Shown here piece by piece: positions 1 through 35,700 of a DNA stretch of 64,000 bases (the stretch's first letter is position 1; each line of letters opens with the position of its first letter). This DNA is from Zeus faber (Eukaryota > Chordata > Actinopteri > Zeiformes > Zeidae). The DNA is taken from contig OY482848.1 of assembly GCA_960531495.1 (NCBI GenBank), forward strand, positions 28,402,208 through 28,466,207. Direction: 5' to 3'. The notes below the pieces were generated by a model. That model searched no databases, had not been told where the DNA came from, and saw only the letters and a program-made list of their open reading frames with translations. The position numbers and the translations under genes are program-made.

Positions 1-172
1 ACGATAAAACTGCCTCAAAATCTGCACACACCAGCCGTCTCACACCCGAGACAGCCAGAAGAAAAAACATGAAAAGTAACTGAAGTGACTTTGTTAAACA
101 ATTTCCCCAAGTCCCAAGTCTAGCCTCCCCTGGTGATTTTTTTTTTTTTTTTGGGGGGGGCGGGGGTAGAAT

Positions 173-15392
<15,220 letters not shown>

Positions 15393-15560
15393 TTCCAACC
15401 GCTGAACAGCCCCGTGGACAGCAGCGAAGGGACCAATGAACGCAGGGGGCGGGGCTTAAAACCGGCGCGTCTCGCGAGATCTCTCGACGTGGGCGATCGT
15501 AACTCTCGCCGCCGGTTCGGCTCCCGTTAAAGCGACAGGATCCCCTGGAAAATACTACCA
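15393..15560 (-). promoter_or_regulatory. srp68 promoter / 5' flank with CCAAT, GC box and TCTCGCGAGA motif
   Basis: The stretch just upstream of the srp68 start is GC- and CpG-rich, unlike its AT-rich surroundings. It carries a plus-strand CCAAT near 15432, a GGGGCGGGGC GC box near 15446-15455, and the palindrome TCTCGCGAGA at 15470-15479. That palindrome is a known element of TATA-less housekeeping promoters in vertebrates. The function is inferred from position and motifs. A TSS cannot be read from sequence alone. Confidence 0.6.
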
Positions 15561-15944
15561 ACACTAACTCAAATGAAGACAACAAAAATACCACAATCCC
15601 CAAATAAGAGTATAATCATAACAACACTAATAAGCATCTAAATATAAAAAATATATATATAATAAAGTATAATAATGTATTATTTGTGTTGTGTAGGACA
15701 GTTTGCAAATAAACCTGGCATCGTTCATATGTGATTACATATGTTGTGTTTTTTTGTTTTACTCACTCAAAACTTTTAAAACGCCTAAACATACATTAAC
15801 ACGGTTCGATCACGTGTTCATAACGTGTATTCATTTAGGAATGGAAATAAAAATGCAAATGCCCTCGTGTCCGCATATTATTTTACAAGTTTGGTCCCTA
15901 TTAAGGGTTCAGGCCTTTTAAGGCACATGTCTTTAAATAGTTTA

Positions 15945-17553
15945 CAGTGGAGGAAATAATTATTTGATCCCTGACTGATTTTGTAAGTTTGCCCACTGAC
16001 AAAGAAATGAATGGTCTATAATTTTAGTGGTCATTTTTGGTAGGTTTATCATAACCGTGAGAGACAGAATATCAAAAAGAAAATCCAGAAAATCATCACA
16101 TAAAAAAAAAAGACAAATTATTTTGCATTTCATTGAGTGAAATAAGTGTTTGATCCCCTACCAACCATAAAGAATTCTGGCTCCCACAGATTAGTCCTCT
16201 CGCTTTAAGAAGGTACTCCTAATCTCAACTCGTTACCTGTATAAAACACATCCGTCTCAACTTGTTACCTGTATAAAAGACACCTGTCCACAGAATCAAT
16301 CAATCAGACTCCAACCACTCCATCATGGGCAAGACCAAAGAGCTGTCTAAGGACATCAGGGACAAGTTGTAGACCTGCACGAGGCCGGGGTGGGCTACAA
16401 GACCATTGGCAAGAAGCTGGGTGAGAAGTAGACAACATTTGGCGTGATTATTCGAAAATGGAAGAAACACAAAATGACCGTCAATCTTCCTCAGTCTGGG
16501 GCTCTCACCTCGTGGGGTATCAATGATCATGAGAAAGGTGAGGGATCAGCCCAGAACTACACAGGGGGAGCTTGTTAATGATCTCAGGCAGCTGGGACCA
16601 GAGTCACCAAGAAACCCATTGGTAGCACACTACGCTATAATGGATTAAAATCCTGCAGCGCCCGTGAGGTCCCCCTGCTCAAGAAGGGACATGTACAGGC
16701 CCGTCTGAAGTTTGCCAATGAACAATTGAATGATTCAGAGAACGCTTGGGAAAAGGTGATGTGGTCAGATGAGACCAAAATCAAGCTCCTTTGTATCAAT
16801 GCGACTCACCGTGCTTGGAGGAAGAGGAATTCTGACTGACCCCAGGAACACCATCCCCACCGTCAAGCATGGAGGTGGAGGCATTATGCTTTGGGAGTGT
16901 TCTCTGCTAAGGGGACAGGTCGACTTCACCGCATCGAGGGAAAGATGGATGGGGCCATGTACCGTGAAATCCTGGGTGACAACCTCCTTCTCTCAGCCAG
17001 GACACTAAAAATGGGTGGTGGATGGGTCTTCCAGCACGACAATGACCCAAAACATACAGCCAAGACAACGAAGGAGTGGCTCAAGAAGAAGCACGTTAGG
17101 GTCATGGAGTGGCCTGGCCAGTCTCTGGACCTTAATCCTATAGAAAATCTGTGGAGGGAGCTGAAGCTTTGAGTTGCCAAGCGACAGCCTCGAAACCCTA
17201 AAGATTGAGAGGATCTGCAGAGAGGAGTGGTCCGAAATTCCTCCTGAGATGTGTGCAAACCTGGTAATCAACTTCAAGAAACGTCTGACCTCTGTACTTG
17301 CCAACATGGGTTTCTCCACCAAGTACTAAGTCATGTTTTGAGAGGGGATCAAATACTTATTTCACTCAGTGAAATGCAAAATAATTTATATATTATGTAA
17401 TGTGATTTTCTTTCAGATATTCTGTCTCACGGTTATAATAAACCTACCAAAAATTACCACTAAAATTATAGATTGTTCATTTCTTTGTCAATTTCTATTT
17501 CTTCTTTGGCAAACTTACAAAATCGGTGAGGGATCAAATTATTTCCTCCACTG
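15945..17553 (+). mobile_element. Tc1-like DNA transposon with long inverted repeats, complete length
   Basis: The element lies between TA dinucleotides at 15943-15944 and 17554-17555, the target used by Tc1/mariner. The left end starts CAGTGGAGGAAATAATTATT and the right end is its inverted counterpart ending AATTATTTCCTCCACTG. The inverted repeats extend roughly 200 bp inward, through GTAGGTTTATCATAACCGTG on the left and its match near 17430. The whole is 1609 bp. It sits between srp68 and polg2 and contains one transposase-derived reading region. It is complete in length but coding-defective, so it would need help in trans to move. Confidence 0.9.
16325..17329 (+). pseudogene. Tc1-like transposase, broken
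   Basis: The reading starts MGKTKELSKDIRDK, the usual N-terminal helix-turn-helix of teleost Tc1 transposases, and ends near [11 protein letters not shown] at 17329. DDE catalytic landmarks are still visible: MWSDETKIKLL near 16759-16790, [11 protein letters not shown] near 17030-17063, and [11 protein letters not shown] near 17120-17155. The frame is interrupted by at least one early stop or indel just after the N-terminal motif and by later frame changes, so it now reads as separate pieces (for example 16769-17008 and 16891-17172). Inactivation looks moderately recent because the protein is still easily recognised. Confidence 0.85.
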
Positions 17554-17555
17554 TA

Positions 17556-18012
17556 AATAGATGATTGAATGGATGATTACATAAATGTCTAGTTTCGTTC
17601 TTGGAAAGATATCTTGCACAAAGGACGAACACGTTTAAATGAAACATTTAATACTTTTAATAAATCAGTATTCCACCACAAACATACTTACAAAATACTA
17701 AAAAGGTTATTTCAATGGGAAATATTCACTTTGAGGTATGTTTTGCAGAAAGGGGGTTCAATTCTCCACCAGCATTGTGGAGACAACAATATGGTCTTAA
17801 CCGGATGTAGTGACAATGAAGGACGTCCAGCGTTGCATAAAGTGTGGAATGAGCACATTGGGTGTTGCTTGGTCCGCCACGCCCAACGGATGACACTTCA
17901 AAGCTCGGATCACATCACGTCCATCCTCTAGGTGTCCAATACAAGGGATCGGAGTCTACAAAAAGCCCATCGGCATTACTACTCCTGCTTCACTCTTCCT
18001 TCCTTCGGCACG
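17556..18012. other. Intergenic/3' flank of polg2, nothing recognised
   Basis: About 450 bp between the Tc1-like element and the polg2 stop codon. It probably includes the polg2 3' UTR. No clear polyadenylation signal on the minus strand and no ORF of known family is visible. Confidence 0.4.
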
Positions 18013-18326
18013 TTACGTGTCCTTGGCTGCGGAAATGTACCTGGCGAGGAAGTGCTTCACCTCCGATATGTGCATGACCTCTCGGATGGTCGTGTCTCTG
18101 CTGCGGACCTGCAGCAGGCCGCTCTCCAGCGTGTTGTCGCTGACCACCACCGTGAACAAGACACCCATCTCATCGTACCTGGAGCACACACACACACACA
18201 CACACCTTCAAACTTGTGATAGCTCCCTCAATGTTAAATCTTAAAGGGGCGATTTCGCAGAGGGGGTTCAATCTAAATCAGAATTGGTTGTGGCTTTCTG
18301 GCCGTGCCTCCTTGATACCAGTGAGC

Positions 18327-18361
<35 letters not shown>

Positions 18362-21300
18362 AAGCGTGCCCGTTTGCCAAATTACAGATGGTCGTGAAGC
18401 ACATTTTAGCCTAGCACAACATGCTCACGTAAATGTATGCGCACAAACACTGAAAAACTGAGTTTTTCATAATTGGTGACCTTTAAATTCAGACTTGTTC
18501 TAGACTAAGGTAATAGAGGACTAGTCGGCTTCTTCTCCAAAAATACACCTGCCTCTGGCCAGGTTTAATTGAAACCTTCACTTAGACCTAGATTAGATCT
18601 AATCTTCCTCCTGGAAATCACATTTTCTAAAGCAAGACTAGGGCCAAGTCAGAGACTATTTTAAACCATGACTGAGAAAGGCCATCAAAAATGAGGCCTA
18701 AACTGTGTTCCCAAAAGCGTCCCCGAAGCGTTCGTGCCTTGCATTTTGAAAAGTAACCTAATAAATGATGAGTAAACCAGCACAAATTTAACATAAATGG
18801 AACACATTTTAAAAGTGTCTTCTAGAATTAAGTGTAACTGAAACCCAATGAGTCATTACAGATTAATTAAATCACATAATGAGTATTTGTACTTAGACCG
18901 TTTTCAAGGATAATATCATGGACGCATTGAAACATTCAATGAAAACATGTTTGTTCCTGTTATTCAATGTTATGAGACGCCTGAATAACTACTGTGCTAT
19001 AATGACAATGTCTGTAATTGTTAATTGAAACCCAGATAAAGATCATTCTTCATGAATAAACTAAAATCCAGACAATTTCAAAATCAAGACACTGCACACT
19101 GAAGCGGGACTTTACTTATTGTTCAGCTGTTCAATGGATGACGGTGTGGTTTCTACATATCCAGGCCACGCCGAGATCCCAACAGCCAGAAATTCCTGCA
19201 GCAGGCCTTCACACACCTAGAAGACAATCCATCCATCCTTGAACCATTGTTCCACCATGGCATGTGTTCATTACATTACATTACATTACATTTAGCAGAC
19301 GCTTTTATCCAAAGCGACTTACAATTGTTCAAACACTGACGGACGCAGCCATCAGGAGCAATGAGGGGTTAAGTGTCTTGCTCAAGGACACTACAGCATG
19401 CTAGCAGGAGGAGCCTGGGATCGAACCAGCAACCTTTAGATCACTAGACCACCAGCTCTACCGCCTGAGCTACCATCCCCGTTCAATGTCAATTCAAAAT
19501 TTGAGCTCTTTTCTAAAAGCTCATAATAAATAAATATGAAATAAATACTTCAGATTGATCACACGGACCCACCTGCTGCTGTAATATAATAGATATACAT
19601 AATATTTATCAATGCATAAAATCCCGTGGATTCTGTGAATAACAACTTCACAGGAGATAAGATTGCATTTCATCAATCCCGGGGGGAAAATTCAGGAAGT
19701 TTGCCGAACACGATTTCTTCAGACGCACTGAGATTCTGTCGCTATGAGCAACGCGTTACCTGTCTCAGCTCCACCGTCGCTCCCCGGCCCATGTCCAAAG
19801 CCACTTTGATCGGAGCCAACACGGGGTGCAACTTCAGAACCTGAATGAAAATAAGATAATACAACATGATATAATAATATAAACATAATAATATTATACA
19901 ACATTCAGGAAAAATGAAATATTACAAGGAACAGAGAAAATTTGGGACTGAAACAGCACTGCAAGCAATCAGACAGGGTGTACTGGATGTCGCCCATAGA
20001 TCATTTTCATGAATATTGTTTTCAAACATATACATTCTTATTTTTTACCTAATACATTTAATAATAATTAACCAATTCACCAATGTAATGGTGAATTCAC
20101 CAATGCTCTGTAATTCACCAATGTTTCAAAATCCAATTCCTTGGATGTGAAAATGCACTTGTCAAAAACTGATTGATATTGTTTACTGGTATTGTTTGGC
20201 TTTGAAATTGCAAAGTATAGAAGTACAATATCCTATGATTTGTCATTATATTATTATTGTTGTTGCCCACTCAGCATCCATTGCAGCCTGGTCATCCTGA
20301 AAGGGGGATCCCTGTTCTGTGGCCCCTTCTCAAGGTTTCTTCCCTTTTACCCCAAAGGGTTTTCTGGGAGTTCTTCCTTGCCCCGCTGAGGGTTCACACC
20401 AGGGGATGCCGTTGATTTCTATGTGAAATGTGGGTTTGTGAAGCCCTTTGAGACTGTATTGTGGTTAAGGGCTTTCTAAATATAAGGGCTATATAAATAA
20501 ATGTGACTTCTGAAGACAAGAAGAAAGAACTACGGATGAACTCCTTGCATATATGCTGCTCGCCGTTGCACACATTTTAAAAATGTTGATTCTTATTTCA
20601 TTGATTTTTCATTTTACAATTTTTGATTTGTTTTATTTTTCACATTTTATGTATATAAAACATTCATGTGTATATATTTTATCAGTGTTCGTTCTGGCAT
20701 TACAAAAGAATTTAAGTACTTTTTGAAGTACTTGGAGCAAATCAAATATAATACATTTTCTATGTGATCTTTATAAATTAAAATATAGTCTCTCTCTCAT
20801 TGTCTAATGTTGTTTAGTTCTATGTTTAATTGAGACACCAAACACACCCCCTCTCAAGCATTCACTAAATCCTAATATCTTCTAATAGTATTAATAGCCA
20901 AGACTTCTACTCTGTGAGGTAAATGCTGGAGGTAAGTTAAGGAAAGTTTCATTTAGGAGGATTTAAATGTATATCTAATTCTACAATTAGTTTTATTATA
21001 TAAATATAGAACCGAGAATCGTGATTGTGGCGCCGCCCCTTGCAGCCGCCTGCGTGAGCACCTCGTGTCCATTACGCACATTTTAGGATTTTTATAGCTA
21101 ATTGTGTGTAATCAGCGGGTGTCATGACATTTCACTGCATAGTGTATATGTGTGACCATATGTATATGTATGTGACAAATAATCTCTTGAACTTGAGGTA
21201 TTTTTTATATAAGCATATATCTATATATCTATTATTCATCTCATTGTCATTTACTATGAGTGTTGATTTCCAACCATGCTGGATTAAATACATTTCCCTG

Positions 21301-24300
21301 TCATAATCTATGTTGTAAAAGTGATTCTGGAAAATATTTCGCGTTTTTTTTCCGATTACTTTTCAAGCACTTCAGCACAAAAGGGGGCTATTTTCAAGCT
21401 GTTCCAGTACTTGCATTTCTGAGGTTGAAATTCAAGCCCTTCAAGCACCTCAAGGACCTGGTAAGAACCCTGTTTAATATAAATGTTTTTCTTGAATTTG
21501 GCTTTACTTCTTTTTACTGATTGTTCTGTAGGACTGAGAGCCACTGAAAGGCAGAGTCAACACCACGCCTATTATTTTCCCTCCAACTCATGATTCAACA
21601 TATTTTAGAGGCGTTGACCTTTCTGTGAAACAGCCTCTGCTTGTTGTCTTCTTTCGTCAGCTGCTGCAGCGAGTTGTACATGTAGGCCATCATGCCGCGG
21701 TCCACGTTCCCCGTCACTGAAATAACATGAGGCACCACCAGCTTCCGCCCGTCTCGACACTGAGAGAAACACGGTTAGAAGAAGGGGGACATTGTGCATT
21801 TGTTTTTTTGTTCAATACAGTACATTTAAGAATTAGATCATATAGATAGAACAACAGCTAGATGGACAGAACGATAGGACTGAACGATAGATCGATAGAT
21901 CGATAGTTTATTGATCCCTTGAGAAAAATAGACTGTCAGAGCATCTCACATCAAAATAGGCAATAACAATAATAAAGCAATTCAATAAAAATAAAAAATA
22001 AAAAGAAAATAGCATTTTATTTTTTTTAAGTGGAAAAAATGTACACTAAACCTAATGACAAACAACAAATATATCCTAAACATTAATATACCAAAAAAAT
22101 AAAAAAGGGAAATGAACCTGACAGTGGAACAGAAAGATAAACCTGAAGATAAGAACATTTGAATCAGCCACTTAAAATAATAATAATATATAATATATAC
22201 ACATACATAATACATTATTTTGTTTAATTTGTATACCACAAGTAAATCCACATGCTGCCATACAGTGAAGAATACAAAACAGTTATTTTTCGACTGACCT
22301 GCAGCTTGGCGCGGACCCCCTTGTGCGCCTGCAGCAGCTCGGTGTCCCCTCGGCTGCAAAGGGTCTCCAGGGCCTCCTGTCCCCAGGGGAAGGAGTAGAG
22401 GATGTTGACCCCGCGGGACACCGGGCCCCACAGCTCCTTCTCTGGGACGTCGCTGCTGCTGAAGTGGGACGGTCTCAGGGCGAACTGCAGAGGGTCAGGG
22501 CACGGAGGGACGGACCAATCTGTCAGTTCATGCAGCGGTGAATTGGATTGGACGGCAGATAAGCTGACAAGAAGCAAGGTCCATTCTGGCTTTACAAAAC
22601 GACTCAAGGACTTTTTCAAGCAATATTTTTTAATTTTCAAGGACATTAAGCAAAACAAATGTAAACAAATAAGATATAATTTTCAATATGTGGTTAAAAT
22701 ATAATATAGGTCTCTATCTTTTATTTATATAAGTATATCTCTGATATATACAGTATATTTAAGTATAAGTGTCTATTTCCAACTATCCTGGATTAAGTTT
22801 ACATTTCCCTGGCATCTACGTCATAAAAGTGATTCTGGAAGATGTTTATTAGTTACGATTTGATTAACAAAACCAGGGGGAACATTACAGGTTTTCAATT
22901 ATTTTTTCAAGGTCTTTTCAAGCACTTCAGTACAAAGGGGGGCTATTTTCAAAGTATTCCAGTACTTAAAATTTCTAAGGACTGAGGAGGAATTCAAGCA
23001 AGCACTTCAAGCACCTCAAGGACCTGTAAAAGAACGCTGCAACAGTACATCGTCATGATTTTTGTGCTCTGGGATTGGGCAAAGTCTGGAACGACTAAAA
23101 AGAGTGCAAGTGCCAGTACATAGTACACTTCCAGTACATACCTTATGCACATCGACAATGGGGCGCCAAAATCACTCATTTGGGATGTGACATGATCGTA
23201 TGTGACAAATAAACCTCTTGAATCTTGATTAAAAAAAGAAAGGTATTTTATCCTGTCCTGAGAGTGGCCGGGGGTATGCAACAGGTCTCAGCGGATGGCC
23301 CCTATCCACGGAGATAAAGCTCTGGAAAAACAAGCGTTTACGACTCGCACGCGCATCACCTTCCTCCACCACCGCAGCCTCTGTCGCGTCCAGTGGTCCA
23401 GCCACTGGGAGGAGGTCCTGGGAGAGCAGAACCACACCAGTGAGGTCTGGGTGGCTTCGTCTAGGCTGAGAGAGAGAGATGGAGAGATGGAGAAGAGAGA
23501 CTTGGCAGCTGCAATAACGTTTTCAATGTTTAACAAGGTCGAACTGGGCTAGAAAGAGCAGACCAGGCCTCACCAACCAGCGCCATCAGACGGTTGGAAG
23601 CACTGACCCGTCTCAGCCAGGCCAAAGGGCAACCTCCTGTTCACCAGCTCCAACGAAGGGATGTACTGCTCCAACGCACCTGGAAACCACGCACCATAGA
23701 GTAGACCACAGCCAATGATGACTTATTCTTTTTGTTTTCACTTCACCTTGATTCATTATGATAGTTAAAGAACGTCTGCGTGTCAAAACAGGAGCAAGAC
23801 ACTCTGACAGGATTAGAGACGGATTTAAGATGCATTAATAGAGGACTCTATTTGAAAATGAACGGCACAATTTGGGTTCTGAATTACTTGAGAATTGCTT
23901 GGAGCAATTAAAGACTAATGATTTGAGACCATTAATTCCAGAGAATTAACGATTGAAAATAATTCGATAAGGAATGACCGTGATCCTTCGAGGTCTAAAT
24001 AGATGACCCACACCTGAAATTGAATATAATTTTTACTTATTCTTATTAAATACATTTAGCTTGTTTCTTTATTATTGCTATTTGAGTTTGCTTTATATTA
24101 GTGCAATTAATGCAAGACATTTTAGCTGCGTGTTGTGTATGAGAGTTACTAAATAAATGAAGTTTCATATGATCAAAGGTTATTTATAATTAAAAAGATG
24201 TAATTGGAATAAATCATTTGTGACGACCAAAATGGAATCCCTTCAGATTTGATAGGGTAAACATAACTATTTGAATGGTAAACAAAGAGATTACGTCGTT

Positions 24301-25072
24301 TGACAAAGCTCAAACTGTGACTCGTGACTTGCATTTTCATTTCTAACCTCAAAAGCATATTTTGTGTTTATTTTGTGAGCGTCATCGTATAGACACTTCT
24401 GACAAAATACGTTAAGTCGGTATGACGTCGGCGGGGTCATAAAAACAGTAGACTACTTCACTTTTCCATTATCATTTGATTCTATTGTTTTTACGTGAGC
24501 TGCTGGGACACAGCCGTTTCCCTCCGGGGCTCCCTATTTCAAATACAAGACAATAAAAATAGCATGTCTGGCCTTCTACCTTGGAGGAAGTTGGTCCTTA
24601 ACGCCGTCGGCTCCCCGAGAAGCAGCTGTAACTTGTGGACGAGCTGCTCCTTGCTCAGCTGCTCCAGATCCCGTTCTCCGACTATCCTCTCGACGTCAAC
24701 CACCCTCCGGAACCCCGCACCCTGCTTAGCGCTGCTGCCGCCGCCGCCGCCGCATGCGTGCAAGGTGCTTATCCCGAACACCGTTGTCCTGGACCTGGTG
24801 ACGGAGCTCCACCACTGCTCCAGGAGGTTGCTCCGCAGTTCCCTGCCCAGCGGACCGTAGCTACAGCTCATCCCGCGCCGGAGGAGCTCCGAGTGGGTCT
24901 GCCCTGGCGCCACGTAGTGCCTGTCCACGCCGAGCTGCAGCAACGCCGCGACGGGATCGCGGTCGCCGGGTGCGGGTCCTTGTGTGTTGCCGCGACAGGT
25001 GATTCTCCACGGTGAGGTGATTAGTCTGCGTCCGGTTCTCGTTCCAAAGTGCCCCAGATGCAAGGGCGACAT
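18013..25072 (-). CDS. polg2: DNA polymerase subunit gamma-2, mitochondrial (8 coding exons, 459 aa)
   Basis: POLG2 is the dimeric accessory subunit that makes mitochondrial DNA polymerase gamma processive; its fold derives from class II aminoacyl-tRNA synthetases. Coding exons on the minus strand: 25072-24580, 23679-23574, 23465-23360, 22484-22299, 21759-21619, 19840-19760, 19216-19116, 18178-18013, total 1380 nt with matching phases. Landmarks are [19 protein letters not shown] (exon 1), [92 protein letters not shown] and [20 protein letters not shown], then [19 protein letters not shown] near the C-terminus. The last ~115 residues form the anticodon-binding-like domain. The Arg-rich, acid-poor N-terminus ([20 protein letters not shown]) fits a mitochondrial presequence. 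The human protein is 485 aa. The 3' end of exon 2 was placed at the TTG/gtgagg donor because the alternative creates a stop. Confidence 0.96.
18183..18204. repeat. Short (CA)n tract
   Basis: A run of about 11 CA units immediately upstream, on the minus strand, of the last polg2 exon, close to its 3' splice site. A second run of similar kind lies at 18331-18356. Confidence 0.8.
19269..19480 (-). mobile_element. tRNA-derived SINE
   Basis: On the minus strand the head begins near 19480 with GGGGATGGTAGCTCAGGCGG. It has an A-box-like TAGCTCAGGCGGTAGAGC (19472-19455) and a B-box-like GGTTGCTGGTTCGATCCC (around 19434-19413). The body passes through the widespread teleost core AAGCGTCTGCTAAATGTAA and ends in ATGTA repeats at about 19269. 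A pol III promoter and short tandem tail are what define a tRNA-derived SINE. It is in a polg2 intron. Confidence 0.75.
20268..20508 (+). repeat. Dispersed repeat, copy 2 (fuller copy of the 4487 family)
   Basis: It has the same landmarks as 4487-4665, plus an internal CAAGGTTTCTTCCCTTTTACC and AGTTCTTCCTTGCCCC absent from copy 1. It ends in AAGGGCTATATAAATAAATG. It is consistent with the 3' end of a retroposon family in teleosts. Confidence 0.65.
20683..21472. mobile_element. Unclassified (hAT-like?) element in polg2 intron, copy 1
   Basis: It starts CAGTGTTCGTTCTGGCATTA and ends CAAGGACCTGGTAAGAACCCTG. The right end, reverse-complemented, is CAGGGTTCTTACCAGG, a fair inverted match to the left. 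The body shares TTTCAAGCACTTCAG, ACAAAAGGGGGCTATTTTCA and CAAGCACCTCAAGGACCTG with the copy at 22565-23035. The dispersed repeat at 21122-21196 appears inserted inside it. Confidence 0.45.
21122..21196 (+). repeat. Dispersed 3'-tail repeat, copy 2, nested
   Basis: CATGACATTTCACTGCATA is followed by TATGTATGTGACAAATAATC and TCTTGAACTTG. The same block is at 34012-34074. It interrupts the element at 20683-21472. Confidence 0.55.
22565..23035. mobile_element. Unclassified (hAT-like?) element, copy 2
   Basis: It matches copy 1 in the same orientation: TCCAACTATCCTGGATTAAG, AAAAGTGATTCTGGAAGATG, TTTTCAAGCACTTCAGTACA and CAAGCACCTCAAGGACCTG. It lies in the intron between polg2 exons 4 and 3. The ends are less well preserved than in copy 1. 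Confidence 0.45.
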
Positions 25073-25944
25073 TGTAAAAAAAGGGAGTCCTTCGTCTATG
25101 TGTGACTCTGTGGGCGCTTCTTGAGAGCGCTACTGTGAGTTGAGTCTCGAACAGTTGTCTCTCCCTGTGAGGAGCTCGCCAACACACTCACGGAGCTCCA
25201 AACATGTGTGGAGCGCCATTGTTGACACCGGAACCTAAGCTTTCTTTCTTCCGTTTGGGGCCGACACTACGGGGCGTGCTGCTGCCACCCATCGACCGCT
25301 CATCCAATAGCGTTGATATGAATTTGGTACATTATTTAGCGTTAATTCAATTCAAATATTAAGTGGTCATTTATATTTTGACTGATTAATGGTTCACTTC
25401 GATTTTGTTGTTCTGCAAACTGTATGTCAAGCAGTGCCCAACCCTCTTTTTAAAATTGTAGGGTTTGTTGTAATGTCTGTTCTTCATAAGTGCATTGGAT
25501 GGTATTTCTTTCTATAAATAAAATAAATGAAATTGTTTTTTTTAATGTAAAAGCAGTAAATTATTTGCTGAATTTTCTTTCTATTAAATTGCCAATAATC
25601 ACTTCCACATAAATGGTTATTCCAAGATTACACTGGTTTCAAAGTTTAAATTGAAAGTTTCGCCCAAGAACCAAGGATAGAAATGATTCCCATGCTAAAT
25701 TGTTAAAAAAATAATAATAATAAAATAATTTAAAAATTGCGATTACATAGACATTTATGTCAACTGTCCCCCCTCTCCACTTGTCTTCCCGTCCACAATA
25801 GGCTTCAGGTGCATTCTATAAATACCCACTATCCAAACTCACTCCGGAAAAATCGCTACCAGTTAAACTAGTCTTGGATCCACCAAGATGCTGATTAAAA
25901 ACAGGTCAGTACAGTCAGACAGACACAATTTGACTTTCCTCATT
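25073..25944. other. polg2 promoter side and polg2-ddx5 spacer
   Basis: From 25073 to about 25260 the DNA is GC-rich and CpG-bearing, as expected for the polg2 5' UTR and promoter. It contains CCGGAACC and TTCCGTTTG near 25225-25255. From 25300 to 25850 it is AT-rich with no ORF or repeat I can name. It then meets the end of the ddx5 3' UTR. Confidence 0.45.
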
Positions 25945-25950
25945 TTTATT
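25945..25950 (-). terminator. Candidate ddx5 polyadenylation signal AATAAA
   Basis: Minus-strand AATAAA lies about 355 nt past the ddx5 stop codon, with minus-strand CA/T-rich sequence beyond it. This is a plausible cleavage signal. It is assigned by position only. Confidence 0.5.
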
Positions 25951-26304
25951 AAAGAGCCATGCAAGCCCTTCATACATGTCTCATAACATCACTTTAAACA
26001 TACCACAAACTCAAAACATTGCATTACCTAGTAAAAATAAATTACTGAGGAATGTAACAAATAAAAACAGTCAAAAAAAAAAAAAAGTGCAGCAGTTACA
26101 GCTGCACTGCAGGAGGCCTGTTAATGCGCCGGGTTTCTCAGTAATTCCAACCCTGCTGTAAGCGAAAAGTTAAAACGGTACAAAGGATGATGATGATAAT
26201 GATGATGTTAATAATAATAATAATAATAATAATCATACTGCAAGACGATTACACGACAATCGTGAACTAACTTAAATTGGTTCCTTTTATATTATACATT
26301 ATAT

Positions 26305-35486
<9,182 letters not shown>

Positions 35487-35700
35487 TGTGTGGGTCGATA
35501 AGCTTGTCCGGGGGGGGGGGAAGATCTGTTGAGGAAAACGGTGTCGAAAGAAAACAACGAACAAAACACCAGGGCTCGAACCGACACCGGGAAATGTGAA
35601 AGAAAATGCCGGCGGACAAAGACTGGCACGGCGGAAGTGACGCAACGAAACTGTTCACACTGTATCAATGCGCCACGGGCGCACTACTTTCCGTTGTTTT
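35487..35700 (-). promoter_or_regulatory. ddx5 5' UTR / promoter region
   Basis: This is CpG-rich sequence directly upstream of the ddx5 ATG. It contains GGCGGAAGTGACGCAACG at about 35630-35647, which combines an ETS-like GGAAGT with a CRE-like TGACGCAA on the plus strand. The role is inferred from position and composition. Confidence 0.45.

Noticed and set aside
24539-24579. Extending polg2 exon 1 to the stop in intron 1
   Set aside because: The CAAG/gtagaa donor and the next exon ([12 protein letters not shown]) fit the family; the extension does not.
24495-25015. Plus-strand frames of 121 and 126 aa
   Set aside because: Antisense to polg2 exon 1, GC-rich shadow frames.
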